This document shows, piece after piece, positions 43,785 to 55,800 of a stretch of 64,000 nucleotides of DNA (position 1 is the stretch's first letter; each line of letters begins with the position of its first letter). The DNA is from Dactylorhiza incarnata (Eukaryota; Streptophyta; Magnoliopsida; Asparagales; Orchidaceae). A program made the position numbers and the translations under genes. Location of the stretch: the NCBI GenBank assembly GCA_033032865.1, contig JAWHQI010000064.1, forward strand, positions 1 to 64,000, in the 5' to 3' direction. Under the pieces are notes generated by a model. The model did no database searches. It worked only from the letters and a program-made list of their open reading frames with translations, and was not told the DNA's origin.

Positions 43785-44895
43785 CATTATTATATAAACC
43801 AATATGCATATTTGGAAGCACACCAAAAATTACATCTGGACCGTCCGATCAAGTATCCTTTAAAACTGGTCGTTGGATTCAAAGTATCAGGTCTGCCTAT
43901 AGCTAATCCTCCAAAAAAGCACTATTTCAATCCCAGGAAATCCCGATGCCCTGTTCCGCCAAAACAGTGCCAAATGTTTGCATTCGCCGCCGCCGGCCTA
44001 ACCGGCCCCCACCGGTGGGTTTGCCGGCCGCCGGCGAACCCGTCGGGAGTTGTCCGGCGGCGAGCGGGCAGGGCCACCGCCGGCGGCAGCCCTGCCCGCT
44101 AGCCCCAGTTTTAGAGCTCACGGTCAGGGCCACCGCCGGCGGTGGCCCTGGCCGCTCGCCGCCGGGCAACTCCCGGGCAGGCCGCCGGCGTCTTCGCCAG
44201 CGGCGGCAAAGCCCAAGGTCGGCAGGCGGAAGCGGACCGGCGGGGGGAGATTTCACGGGTTTTTTTTGTTTTTTGTTTTATTTCATTTTCTTATTTTATA
44301 ATTGAATAAGTAATTAAATAAAAATCTATTAAATAAAATTTAAATAATTAAATTATTTCACGGGTTTTTTTGTTTTGTTTTTTATTTCATTTTCTTATTT
44401 TATAATTGAATAAGTAATTAAGTAATTATTAAAAAATCTATTAAATAAAATTTTAAATGCTTTTAAATTTTAAAATTATAAATAACTGTAGAGGTGGTCG
44501 AAGTCTGCCAAGGGCGGGGGAAGCCCGCTTGAATGCCAAGCGGGCGAAGCCTGCTTGATTGCGGGCGTAGCCCACAGGGACGCATCGAAAACAGGCGAAA
44601 TAATTAAATTTGGAAAATCCTAAAATTTGGTTTCAAAATTTAAATTTTATTAAGAAATTTATTTATTTAGTTATTAAAATAGAAAATAAAAAAAGTATAA
44701 ATAAAAAAATTTGGTGTGAATTGCTCGCGGCCGGACAACCCCCAGCGGGTTCGCCGAAGGGGTGGGGGCGGGCGAAGCCCACCGAGAGGGCGGGCGAAGT
44801 CCGCCTTAAATGTCAAGCGGGCGAAGCCCGCTTGATTGCGGACGAAGCCCGTAGCGACTCATCGAGAACGGGCGTAGCCCGTTCGAAGTTGCTAG
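43784..44895 (+). mobile_element. Helitron-like element 3 (best supported)
   Basis: It starts with TC after an A (A^TCATTATTATATAAACC) and ends CTAG followed by T (44892-44896), the canonical Helitron insertion between A and T. The 3' hairpin GAACGGGC-GTA-GCCCGTTC (44866-44884) lies 7 bases before CTAG, as expected. There is no Rep/helicase gene, so it is non-autonomous. Inside: a GC-rich imperfect hairpin (about 44020-44200), a ~105-bp tandem duplication (44254-44355 and 44356-44460), and two blocks of GGGCGAAGCCC palindromes (44513-44600 and 44760-44895). Confidence 0.62.
44020..44200. repeat. GC-rich imperfect inverted repeat in Helitron-like element 3
   Basis: The left arm contains GGGAGTTGTCCGGCGGCGAG and the right arm CTCGCCGCCGGGCAACTCCC. 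The centre is near 44100-44120. It resembles in composition the hairpin in element 2. Confidence 0.75.
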
Positions 44896-44896
44896 T

Positions 44897-46117
44897 ATAT
44901 TATAAAGCAATAAACATATCTTAAAAGTCACACCGCACATTTATTTTCAGCCGTCGGATTTAATACTCTCAATATATAATTCTTTTCAAAACCCTCCCGT
45001 GCTTCCGACTCCTTCCCGTGCTTCCATAGCCCTCGCTTCTCCCAAACTCGATGACTCGCCAAAATCCTCTCCCGAATCCCTCGTCGTCGCTCTGCTCCTC
45101 ACCCGTAGCCTCAACAAACCCCTCACCTGAAGACCTCGACAACGCCGTGGTTCTATCTTGAAGCCATCTTCCGCTCCCAAGGTTCTCTCCCCCCCGTCCA
45201 AACCGCCTCCTCGGCCTCCTTCGACCCATGACGGTGCCTAGGGCATCATCGCTTCTCTCATCGCATCGCTTACCCGGATCCTCACTGTCTCTCTTCAACT
45301 CCTGCCGGCGTCGACTCTCTCCTTCAGCTTGGAGACTCTCCTCCAGATCAGATCCTCACCCAGATCCTTCGTCTCCATTCAAATGTAACCGCGAATCCTC
45401 CTCCTCTTCTACTGTCTCGCTGGCTCCTCCGCCACCGTAATTTTTGCAAAGAAATGTCATTTCCTTTCTCGAGCTTCTGCACTAGGTTTGAGTGCTTACT
45501 TTCTTTGCTAGCATCACTATACTGACTTCTATTTCACCCCTTTAGAAAATTTGAATGTTGCAGAGCTACGCGGGTTCTTCCTCCTTTCTAGAATTTTCTT
45601 CGATTAACTCCAATTCAACGGACTGATCTTCTAACATTGAAAGGGTACGCATTTAGAGCAGATCGAGCTAGGGTCCAAGGTCCTCTATAAGCAATTTCCT
45701 CCAGCTTCTTCCTTGCAGGCTGGCTGGTCATCCTTTTTCTTTGTTTTTCTTCTTCTTGAAATTAAGATCTATTGGATAATGACAATGATTATCGTCGGGA
45801 AATTTGGTATATATATTAATCGATGTTTCCTTTTGTTCTATTTTATTTCGGATTGTTCTATATCTACTTATTAATATATGCATGTATAATAATTAGTGTG
45901 CAACATTATGAGGAGTGCAAATTTAAACTGATAGACTAATTTCGTTCCAAGTTTAATAAATCTAGCTTTAATATTGATTTTTAAAATGCCAAGATCCTGT
46001 ATGCTTTAATTTGATTTCCTAATTATTTAGCTTGCATATAGTTTTATACTGTCAAATTTTAATCTTTAACTCAACATAATTTAACACCCCCAGCAAAAGA
46101 TTTTTTTTTGAATATTT
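44897..46117. other. No gene recognised; possible captured exon-like fragment
   Basis: It begins TATATTATAAAGCAATAAAC, matching the start of Helitron-like element 2. 45000-45440 is C/T-rich with codon-like composition on the + strand (PRASSLLSSHRLPGSSLSL) and may be a 5' exon or leader fragment carried by an element, but I recognise no protein. 45450-46110 is AT-rich and non-coding. Confidence 0.4.
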
Positions 46118-46343
46118 AGACTCCGTTTGACACTGTTTTTTGCTCCGATGAGTTTGGACAAAAACGCCTTCAATTCATTATAGAATGAATGTTTAGAATG
46201 ACAACGGTGATGACCACCACCAAGATAAGAAAACTAGTTTTGAACATAAAGGTGGACGAAATTTCTTAAGTGAGGAAGGACGTTCACGAATGATGGTTCA
46301 TAACCACCGCGTTCACGACCGCCACCCCCGGGCCAAACAGAGC
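46118..46343. mobile_element. Candidate MITE
   Basis: The ends GACTCCGTTTG and CCAAACAGAG are roughly inverted. The interior (GATGAGTTTGGAC, GATGACCACC) resembles 50000-50150. TSD not evident. Confidence 0.3.
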
Positions 46344-46346
46344 AAT

Positions 46347-46629
46347 GTTAACCGCAACCTAGAAATTTGAAATTTTTTAACCGCAATCTGATATTTTGCT
46401 TGCCGCAACCCGAATTTTAATATGAAGAAGAAGATTATTATTGAGATTTTTATTGCTAAAGTAGTATGTAGAATGAGATTTCTGCGTAGCCGGCTATATA
46501 AAAGGAGAGAAATCTCATTCAACATAGTGAGAGCTAGGATTTTAAAATCCGGATTGCGGTTAAAGAAAATATAATTGGTATTTTTTAAAATTTTAAGATG
46601 CGGATAGCAAAATACAGGTTGCGGTTAAC
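46347..46629. mobile_element. MITE with GTTAACCGCAACCT terminal inverted repeats
   Basis: Perfect 14-bp terminal inverted repeats (46347-46360 and 46616-46629), followed internally by a second inverted copy (TTAACCGCAATC and GGATTGCGGTTAA). It is 283 bp, flanked by AAT on both sides (46344-46346 and 46630-46632), possibly a 3-bp duplication. No coding capacity. Confidence 0.7.
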
Positions 46630-46699
46630 AATCGCATTAATAAATCTAAAAAAAGTTAGTAATGTGGTGCAAGAGTAGTCCTGAACAAAAAAACCGGGC

Positions 46700-46920
46700 C
46701 TGACGGGCCGGCCCGAGCCCGGCCCGGTCAAGGCCCGGTCAAGCCCGGCCCGGTTCAGGCCCGAACCGGGCCTAGCCTTTACCCGGGGCCCTGAAAGGGC
46801 CCCGGTTTGGCCGCACTACCCGGCCCGGTCCGGGCCGGGTAGAGCCCGATAATCGGGCTAGCCCGAGACCGGGCCGGGCAAAGCCCGATCCGGTCTCGGG
46901 CTAGGCCAATTGAGCCTAAC
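46700..46920. repeat. hAT left subterminal GGCCCGG repeats
   Basis: More than 15 CCCGG/CCGGG words in 220 bp, mirrored by 49410-49590 at the right end. hAT transposases bind short subterminal repeats, so this is the probable binding platform. A longer inverted repeat (CGGCTCTTATTAGAGCCG) occurs twice just inside (46919-46936 and 46989-47006). Confidence 0.75.
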
Positions 46921-47098
46921 GGCTCTTATTAGAGCCGTTAGGCTCATGAGCTCATCATGGCAGCATGGCTGCCATGCTGCCATGAGAGGCAGCCAACGAC
47001 TCTTATTAGAGCCGTTGGCTGCCTTTTATTATTATATATAATAATAATAATATATTATTATTATTATTATTTTTTAATTAAAAAAAAACCAAAAAACC

Positions 47099-47106
47099 TA
47101 TAAATA
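47099..47106 (+). promoter_or_regulatory. Putative TATA box of the hAT transposase gene
   Basis: TATAAATA 119 bp before the ATG, followed by a C-rich stretch and a long CT repeat. Confidence 0.6.
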
Positions 47107-47138
47107 CCCCCCCTCCCCTCTCTCTTTTCTCACACCTC

Positions 47139-47140
<2 letters not shown>

Positions 47141-47212
<72 letters not shown>
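47141..47212 (+). repeat. (CT)36 microsatellite in the transposase leader
   Basis: An uninterrupted CT dinucleotide tract ending 12 bases before the transposase ATG. Plant leaders often carry CT/GAGA tracts that affect transcription; such length is unstable and may vary between copies. Confidence 0.95.
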
Positions 47213-47214
<2 letters not shown>

Positions 47215-47224
47215 GCTCTCCCAA

Positions 47225-49186
47225 ATGGCGTCGTCCTCCACAACTCCAGCGTCGTTTTCTCAAAGTGCGGCTTCGGTGGTGGAGCACAACCGTAGAGCGG
47301 GTATTTGGGAGCATTTCGACATGGTCCAAGTCGGCTCCGAAAAAAAAGCGCGCTGCAAGATGTGCTTGAAGTTGCTATCCATCAGCGGCAACTCGACGCT
47401 CGTTAGACACCAAAAATCTTGCGAGTCGAAACAAGCTCCTCCCGAGTCAAGTCAAGCTCAAATTTCTAGAGCAGGACAGATTTGGACGTACGATCAAATG
47501 CGAGAGCGAGAGGTGCAGGCGAAGTTCGTCATCAAACGTGAGCTGCCATTCAGCATCTTCGACAATGACGACGGCACAGAGTACATACATGGGGGGCTTC
47601 AGCCCAAATACCAAACGGTTAGTAGAATTACTTTAAGACGCGACACGATTAGGTTATATTTTGAAGCAAAACAAGAATTAATTACGTATTTTGAAAATTT
47701 CGAAGGACGTGTGAGTCTAACGAGCGACGTTTGGACGAGTAATTTAAATTTAGGATTACCTTATCTTTGCATCACTTGTCATTGGATTGATCCCATTTCG
47801 TGGGAGCTAAATAAACGCGTAATATATTTTACGGGTTTTGAATTCCCGTACACGACTATAGCTTTATATAAGGTTATTATGAAATGTGCGCGAGAATTTA
47901 AAATTAACGATAAAATACTTAGTTTTTCTCTTGATAACGCCTCCAATAATGGCGCCGCAATTGAATTGTTAAAACGAGATTTAAAACCATTTCTCAACGG
48001 CGCGTTTTTTCATACTAGATGTGTTTGTCACGTCCTAAATTTAGTGGCACAGGATAGTTTAAAGACAATGTCAACATATATTAATAAAATTTGCGACATG
48101 TTAAAAACAATTTATTGTACTAAACAACGAGCTCAAGATTTTAGAAAATTTTGTAAAGCACAAAATCAAAAATATTTGAAACCTCAATTCGATATGCCTA
48201 TTAGATGGAACTCAACCTACAAAATGTTAAAAAGAGCCCTTCAACAAAAAACACTTCTAATGGAATATTATAGTTTGCTTAATATTGAACACGGTTTAGG
48301 TGAAACTGATTGGACCATAATAGAATATTATGTAGATTTACTAAAGTGTTTTTATAGGGCCACCGTTTCTTTATCTGGAGTATATTATCCAACGAGCGCA
48401 TTAGTAATTGAACATTTCGTACATATCACAGAAAAATTTAGTTATTATAGGAAACACCAAGGTTAGGCTCCTTTAATTAAAGTAATGGAAGAAATTTTTT
48501 TAAAATATTATAGAGAAATACCGCCTATGTTTTCGTGCGCCGCCGCTTTAAATCCGCAACTTAACGTAGAAGGCGTAGAAAATTTGATCGACGAAATCAA
48601 TACTAATCTAACCTTAAATATAAATTATGATGATGCGGATGACCCCGTTAGTGCTTCAAGTTTTACTAATTTTTTTACGCAAAGTTATAATTATTACAAT
48701 AACTTATACGGGTCACGACCCCGCGAAGAAATAACGCAACCCAAAACGAAGGATAGTCTTAAAAATAAAATTTTAGATTTAGCTTCTAGGAAAAAAGCGC
48801 GCACATCTAGTAGTTTAGATGAATTAGGATTATACACAAAAACTCAATTTAGCGATTTTATGAGTTCGGAAGAGATCGAAAACTTCGATATCTTAAATTG
48901 GTGGAAAGGTAAAGCTAATACCTATCCTGTTTTGGCCTATATGGCCCGTGATTTATTAACTGTCCAAGCTAGTACAGTAGCTTCGGAGTCCGCTTTTTCT
49001 CTTAGTGGCAGAGTTTTGAACGAGCGGAGGAGCCGGCTTAACGAAGATTCGCTGGAGGTTCGCATATGCTACAAGGACTACTTGGACAGTGTAAAGAGGA
49101 AGCAACACATAACAACATTGGAGGATAGCTCGGAGGAGATAGAAGACGAAATGGACGCGTTGAATCTACAAGTACAAGATGATTAA
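47225..49186 (+). pseudogene. hAT transposase (BED finger, hAT C-terminal domain) with one stop
   Basis: The transposase cuts and pastes the surrounding element in the nucleus. BED zinc finger at residues 28-66 (C44, C47, H62, C66); RNase H-like core with LTSDVWTS (D168) and SLDNASNN (D237); RCVCHVLNLVAQDSL at 265-279; C-terminal dimerisation region with WWKGKANTYPVLAYMARDLL and ASTVASESAFSLSGRVLN, which carries the catalytic Glu. A TAG at 48464-48466 splits a frame of about 653 codons; the second part (48485-49186 from its first Met) is in the same frame. No other lesion seen. The start ATG follows a TATA box and CT tract. Domain composition fits plant zinc-finger BED/RICESLEEPER-type relatives. 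Confidence 0.95.
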
Positions 49187-49769
49187 ATCAAGCAATTGTA
49201 TTTTGTACGACTTAAATTTTGTATTTTCAATTTTGTATTTTCAAATTTGTACGAAATGGACGCGTTTGTAACTTTGTATTTTCAATTTTGTATTTTGTTC
49301 CAAATTTTCAATATTAATAAAAATTTTTGTTCCAAATGTTTCATTTGTTCAATATTTAATAATTTAAAAAAATTAAAATTAAATTTTTTTTTTAATATTT
49401 AAAAAAATAATAAAACCGGGCCGGCCCGGATCGGGCCCGGTCCTGCCCGGCCCGGCCTGAAGGGCCGGAGCAGGCAGCACTTATGTGCTGCATGCCCGGC
49501 CCGGGCCGGCCCGATTCCAGGGGAGGACCGGGCCGGCCCGGCCCGATACAGGAAAAAGCCCGATCGGGCCCGGTCCAGGCCGGCCCGATCGGGCTTTATG
49601 TTCAGGACTATGCAAGAGTTTAGTTTATCAATGTATCTAATGCAAAGGCTCGTTTTATTAACGGATAAAAGTTGGCAAATTAATTGTAGTAGTAAATGGC
49701 GAAAATTTAATCCTTGCTTATAAAAATATAATAAAAATCAAAATTTTATTCATTATTCCTATCAATTAA

Positions 49770-49993
49770 GGCTTCATTTGGAAAGGCAGCGGGAGACGGG
49801 CAGCAGCAAACGAAGGGTTGCGGAGGGAGCAACCTGAGGTGGGGGAGGTGGATTGGAGACGGGGCGGTTCGGGGGCTTTTGTGAAGGTTTGCGGGAGCAA
49901 ACGCCGCCACTCACCCGCGCGGGCGTTTGTTTTTCCGCCTTACGGCTGCGGTTGCTCCCGCACCGACAGGAAAACACCCTACCAAATGAAGCC
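49770..49993. mobile_element. Tourist-like (PIF/Harbinger) MITE
   Basis: 224 bp. Terminal inverted repeats GGCTTCATTTGG and CCAAATGAAGCC match perfectly over 12 bp; the 3-bp duplication TAA is at 49767-49769 and 49994-49996. This is the standard Tourist signature. No coding capacity. Confidence 0.85.
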
Positions 49994-49996
49994 TAA

Positions 49997-50806
49997 GGGT
50001 CTCTTTGTTTAGGTGGTGAGAGTTGGAGCGATGAGAATGGAAGCGTTGACTATTGAGCGGTGAGAAATGGATGATGGTGGCTACGGTCTCAAAAATGACG
50101 TTTTGGAGCGATCATGACAATGAGAATTGGAGGGTTACCAAACATATTTTTTTAACGTTCGTATTTTCTCTCCAATGGAGATAGAGCAAAAACCTCCAAT
50201 ATCGATGTCACCTGGGAGGCACGATCTGCAATATCGATGCCATAAGAAGGGGTTAGTCCTATTTCAGTAGAGTAGAGATGATTGCTCAAAGGGAAGAGAA
50301 GAAAAACCTCCAATATCGTTGTCACGTGGGAGGCATAGAGTTGTAAGGGGGCCTTGGTACGACACCCACATGCGCATCTGCAAATACACAGACTAACAAG
50401 AAACACATGCAATGTAATATAAATAGTAAGCACTCAGCAATCCTTCCGAGGCGCAACCACACATTTTAAATCACACAAAAATTCAGTGCATACAACATGA
50501 GAATACATGATCCGATAAAGGACACCACGGGTGGAATCAAACACTTCCACCCACTGAGAGATAAAAATATTTACTGCAGTCCGTTGAACAACGAACGCAC
50601 AAGGTTCACAGACGAAACTTCTTCGTTGGACGACGACAGACCCGCAACCACCACCGGAGAGGAACGCTATCGAGGCCAACTGCAATCACGCACGCCTTCG
50701 ACACCAAGCATGCACCACTTCTCCAACATCCAAACCTATCTGAACCCAAGTCGTCCCTCTGAACCTCCTCCGAGAACGGTGGCAATCTCTTCCAGATATC
50801 AGCGAT
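49997..50806. other. No gene recognised; left flank of Copia-2
   Basis: 49997-50150 looks like a small MITE related to 46118-46343 (GGGTCTCTTTGTTTAG...TTACCAAACA). 50160-50340 contains two copies of AACCTCCAATATCG followed by TGTCAC.TGGGAGGCA. 50340-50806 has no recognisable protein on either strand; it resumes after Copia-2 at 58731. Confidence 0.4.
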
Positions 50807-50811
50807 CTTAC

Positions 50812-51781
50812 TGTTGGAGTTGCCATTGTGATCTAGAAGTGGTCAAACATGTAATCTCACTGCCAACGCGATATGAGCCTGCAGGGTCGCACATAAGAGC
50901 ATGTGGAGAAGTTGGAAGATTGACTGTGTTGGTAAAGGTTACCAATCACCATATAGAATGGGGAAGTCCAGCAATTGTTGCTGTCTGAATTCGTCGGATA
51001 TAATTCGTCGGGATTCGTCGGGTCATTCCGTGGAATCTCGACGAATTATCACAGAGAGCCTTGACTAGGCAATTGTTGCCGTCTGTTGTGATTCGTCGAA
51101 TTCGTCGGATTGTCCCGTGAAGACTCGACGAATTGTTACAGAGATCATTCTTGGCAAATGTTGCCGTTTGATCTGATTCGTCGAATTCGTCGGATTGTCC
51201 CGTGGAATTCCGACGAATTGTAACAGAAGCCCTTATTCTGATGTGTGGTCTGCGGATAGCGATTCTTCTAGAAGCTGTTTATCCTTTGGGTATAAATAGG
51301 ACTTCGTTTTTAGGGTTCAGTGGGATAACTGAAAAAGAGAAAGGCCGACGGAAGTGTTCCGCTCTCGCCCGAACCCTAGACGGAAGGAGTTCCGTCGCTC
51401 GTTCGCCTCCGCCGACCTCCTCTCCGTCGATTGTCGCCGGCATTGTTCTTCCTGAAGCGGATCTAGCAATTCGTGGAAGTGCAAGGTGCAGCCTTTCTTC
51501 CTTCCGAGTTGCGTGCGACGTGACTTGGCGTTCTCCCGGCTCGTGTGGACTTCTGTAGAGACGTAGACATAATTCTACGTGAGAACTCTTCTTGCCACCG
51601 ACAGGGATCAACTCTTGGAGCATCTTGGTTGGATTTGATCCAACCCCATTGAGGTAATTTTTACCTAGTATTTTATTAACTTCTTGATTCAACATTCATG
51701 GCCGATCCAAGCATTTTTGGGTTGTTTCTGTTTATTTCCGCTGCGCCTACATCTGATGTATGGTTCTAGAAAAACCCAACA
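50812..51781 (+). repeat. Copia-2 5' LTR
   Basis: 970 bp, TGTTGG...CCAACA. TATA box at 51291-51298. U3 has fewer and rearranged ATTCGTCGG/CTCGACGAAT repeats than Copia-1; the region after the TATA box differs by many substitutions and indels. Confidence 0.96.
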
Positions 51782-51782
51782 G

Positions 51783-51793
51783 TGGTATCAGAG
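51783..51793 (+). other. Primer binding site of Copia-2
   Basis: TGGTATCAGAG one base after the 5' LTR; the next bases (GGAGG) differ from Copia-1 (CTAGG), so the tRNA match is one base shorter here. Confidence 0.93.
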
Positions 51794-52822
51794 GGAGGTT
51801 CGGGTCTTGGATGTTGTTTCAGAAGTTTGGTTATTCCAGTACGTGCAAATCTAGGTATTTAGAAGCGTTCTAAATGTCAAGATTTCTTCCTGGAACATCA
51901 AATGTTGATGATTTTAAAAGGGGGTCTTGGAACCCCGCCAGGAACGTCTGGGATTTCGTGGTAATTTCTAATTGTTAGAAATTGTTGTCTCCTTAGCAGT
52001 AACCGTCCCTCAAGTGGTTAATGAACCCTTCTATTGTTTTGGATTTTGAATCCAACAATGAGAGACGAGCTTGTCTACTGCTTTAAGTCGAGTTGTCTTT
52101 GCCTTTGTCCAATGCATGTAAATCTGAAGATTTGGAAGAGTTCTAAATGTCCAGATTTAGCCCTTTCATCTATCAAAGGTTGATAGTCTTATGTAGTGCA
52201 CATAAGGGATGCATGAGGATTTTAGAAAGTTTGTTTTTCTGTGGATGTGCACATTGATCAAATGTTGATCATGGTTAAGTGTTAACCTATCTTTAAAATT
52301 CCCTTCATCAAATATTAAGTGTTCGGATGCCTTCCGATGGATGACACTCTTCCTGCCTCGATCGATGAAGTGTGGGCTTGCCAAAGCAAGGTGCATTAAT
52401 CTATCTTGGTAAGGGTGCGAGCGGATAATTGTGATATCCCACTGTCGACATCGGGTCTAACTTAACTAGGTGACCTCAAAGGTTGAGTGCCTAGAGGCAT
52501 AGGGTTGGCATGCTCCATATGATGGATGCGAATAAGGAGTTATTCACCAGCCATACAAGAATTGCATGGGGATGCAATTGGCAAGCGTTGCCTACCTAAA
52601 TAACCGCATTATGAGAGGAACGCCAAAGCGGACTCGTGGTGTTGGTGAAATACGGATCTTGTCCACTAAGAGAGTAGCTCGCATGGACTCTCCGAATTGA
52701 TAGTGAGGGCTATCATTTTGAATAAAATAGTGGGAGTATTTAATTAAAGTCCAAATTAAAAATAAATTGTATTTTGAAATTAAGGTACTGATTAAATTCT
52801 GCATGAATTCTTGTAGAATTCC
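51794..52822 (+). other. Copia-2 untranslated leader
   Basis: Similar to the Copia-1 leader but lacking most of its GC-rich insert (around 51905-51945). No coding frame of note. Confidence 0.7.
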
Positions 52823-55800
52823 ATGGCAAGTGGTTCACATTCCACCTTGTCCCTAAGAGCTATCCTTGAGAAGGACAAGCTTAGTGGGACGAATTATATG
52901 GACTGGTATAGGAACCTGAGAATTGTTCTCAGGCAAGAGCGAAAGCTCTACGTCTTGGAAGAAGAAGCCCCCGAGGTGCCGACCGGGAACTCGTCCCGTG
53001 TTGATAAGGATGCTTATAAGAAGTATACCGATGACGCCTTAGACGTCGAGTGCCTTATGCTTGCCACCATGAACTCTGAGCTTCAGAAGCAACACGAGAA
53101 CATGGGGTGCAAGGAGATTGACGAGCACCTAAAGAAAATGTTTCAAGGGCAAGCTCGTCAAGAGAGGTTCGATGTCACGAAGGCCTTATTTCAGTGCAAA
53201 ATGGGAGCTCGAGACTCGGTTGGTACTCACGTACTCAAGATGATTGGGTATATAGAGAACCTGGAGAGACTGGGTTTTCCTCTGGGTCAAGAGTTGGCCA
53301 CAGATCTTATCCTGCAATCGTTGCCGGATAGTTATGAGCAGTTCGTCTTGAACTATAACATGAATGAAATAGACAAGACACTGCCCGAGCTCCTAGGCAT
53401 GTTGCGAACTGCCGAAATAAACATGAAGAAGGCCAAGCCTGCTAGTCCCATATTGATGGTACATAAAGGCAAGGGTAAGGCCAAGGGCTTCAAGAAGACG
53501 AAGGTGGGACCTAAGTCACATCTTGAGCCCAAATCTTCTGCACTGAAAAAGAAGAGCACCGTGAAGGAAGGGAAATGCCACCACTGTGGCAAGGCTGGTC
53601 ATTGGAGGAGGAATTGTCCTTCATACATTGAGGGTCTGCATAAAATAAAGGGAGGTATGACTTCCGCTTCGGATATTTACGTTATAGAGATAAACCTTTC
53701 TGCTCCTTCATCTTGGGTATTGGATACCGGATGTGGTTCTCACATTTGTACAAATGTGCAGGAACTAGGAAGGAGGAGATTGCTGAGTAAAGGAGAGGTG
53801 GACCTACGTGTCGGCAATGGAGCAAGAGTTGCTGCTGTAGCCGTAGGGGTTTACCGTCTTTCTTTGCCCAGTGGGCTTGTAATAGAACTTAATAATTGTT
53901 ATTTTGTTCCGGCCATAACTAGAAACATAATATCCATTTCATGTTTGGACATGATTGGATTTTCTTTTATAATTAAGAACAATTGTTGTTCTATATTTAA
54001 GAATGATGTTTGTTATGCTGTAGCTCAATTGTTTAATGGTCTTTATGTTTTGAACCTGGACCATCCGATCTATAATGTAGATAGTAATAAAAGACTAAGA
54101 ACAAATGACTCAAATCCTACATATCTCTGGCATTGTCGTTTGGGCCATATAAACGAGAAGCGCATATCCAAGCTCCATAAAGATGGACTATTGGACTCAT
54201 TTGATTATGAATCATTTGAGCGATGTGAGTCTTGTTTATTAGGCAAGATGACTAAAGCCCCTTTCACTGGTTATACTGAGAGGGCTGAGGATCTCTTGGG
54301 TGTTGTACATAGTGATGTATGCGGACCCATGAGTTCTATGGCTAGAGGTGGGTATTTCTACTTCGTTACATTTACTGATGATTTCAGTAGATACGGATAC
54401 GTGTATCTTATGAAGTGCAAATCCGAAACCTTTGAAAAGTTCAAAGAGTTTAAGAATGAAGTGGAGAACCAATTGGGTAAAAAGGTTAAAGCACTCCGAT
54501 CTGATCGAGGTGGCGAATACCTGAGTCATGAGTTCTGTGATCATCTGAAAGAGTGTGGTATTGTATCACAGCTCACTCCACCTAGGACACCGCAGCATAA
54601 TGGTGTGTCTGAGAGGAGAAATCGTACTCTGTTAGACATGGTACGGTCGATGATGAGTCATGCAGACTTGCCTGTTTCCTTTTGGGGTTTTGCTTTAGAG
54701 ACTGCTGCAATGTCACTGAATCGCGCTCCGACGAAAACGGTTCTAAAGACACCATATGAGATATGGACTGGGAAGCGTCCTAGTATGTCGTTCATTAAAA
54801 TTTGGGGCTGTGAGGCATACGTACGACGTCAAATGCCTGACAAGCTGGAACCCAAATCAGATAAGTGTTATCTGGTGGGATATCCTAAGGAAACGAGGGA
54901 TATTACTTTTACCTACCGTCTGAGGGCAAAGTGTTTGTCGCAAGGACGGGTGTCTTCTTGGAGAAAGAGTTCTTATCAAGAAATACGCAAAAGGTAGAAC
55001 TTGAAGAAGTTCAAGAACCACAAATAGTGAATGAACCAGAGTTGGATTCTGAGCCAGGACTACAAGATGTTGTAGCTAGAGAACCTGCTCACGAAACACA
55101 AGTCCTACGTAGATCTGGTAGACCAAGATTTGAGCCTGAGAGATATGGATTTCTCGTGTCTCAAATAGGTAATGTGTTGCTTATGGATCATGATGATGAA
55201 CCAGCAACCTACCAAGAGGCTATGAATGGACCGGACTCCGACAAATGGCTTGAGGCTATGAAATCCGAAATGGACTCCATGTATATAAACCAAGTTTGGA
55301 ACTTGGTGGAACCACCTGAAGGGGTACGACCCATAGGGTGCAAGTGGGTCTTCAAGAAGAAGACCGACATGGATGGGAATGTACAGACATTCAAAGGGCG
55401 ACTGGTGGCTAAGGGTTTCAAGCAAATTCATGGTGTTGACTATGATGAGACCTTTTCCCCTGTTGCCATGGTAAAGTCCATTAGGATATTGCTTGCTATT
55501 GCTGCGTATTATGACTACGAGATCTGGCAGATGGATGTCAAAACGGCTTTCCTAAATGGAAACCTCCTTGAGGAAGTGTACATGACACAACCCGAGGGTT
55601 TTGTATCCCCAAATGAAGCCACTAAAATATGCAAGCTGAATAAGTCCATCTATGGATTGAAACAGGCCTCTAGAAGTTGGAATCTTCGTTTTGATGAGAA
55701 GATCAAAGAGTTTGGTTTTGTCAAGAACGAGGATGAACCGTGTGTTTACAAGCGAATCAGTGGGAGCATTGTTGTCTTCCTGATATTGTATGTAGATGAC

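Larger units (their letters stand above)
46676..49610 (+). mobile_element. Full-length hAT DNA transposon
   Basis: 2935 bp. Terminal inverted repeats TAGTCCTGAACA (46676-46687) and TGTTCAGGACTA (49599-49610) match perfectly over 12 bp. An 8-bp target duplication TGCAAGAG is at 46668-46675 and 49611-49618, diagnostic for hAT. Subterminal regions are full of GGCCCGG/CCGGGCC words (46700-46900 and 49410-49590), likely transposase-binding repeats. The single transposase gene has one stop. The intact duplication and identical ends suggest recent insertion. Confidence 0.96.

Noticed and set aside
44969..45440. Possible host gene exon
   Set aside because: Composition is exon-like but no recognisable protein, splice structure or continuation; kept only as an unclassified fragment.
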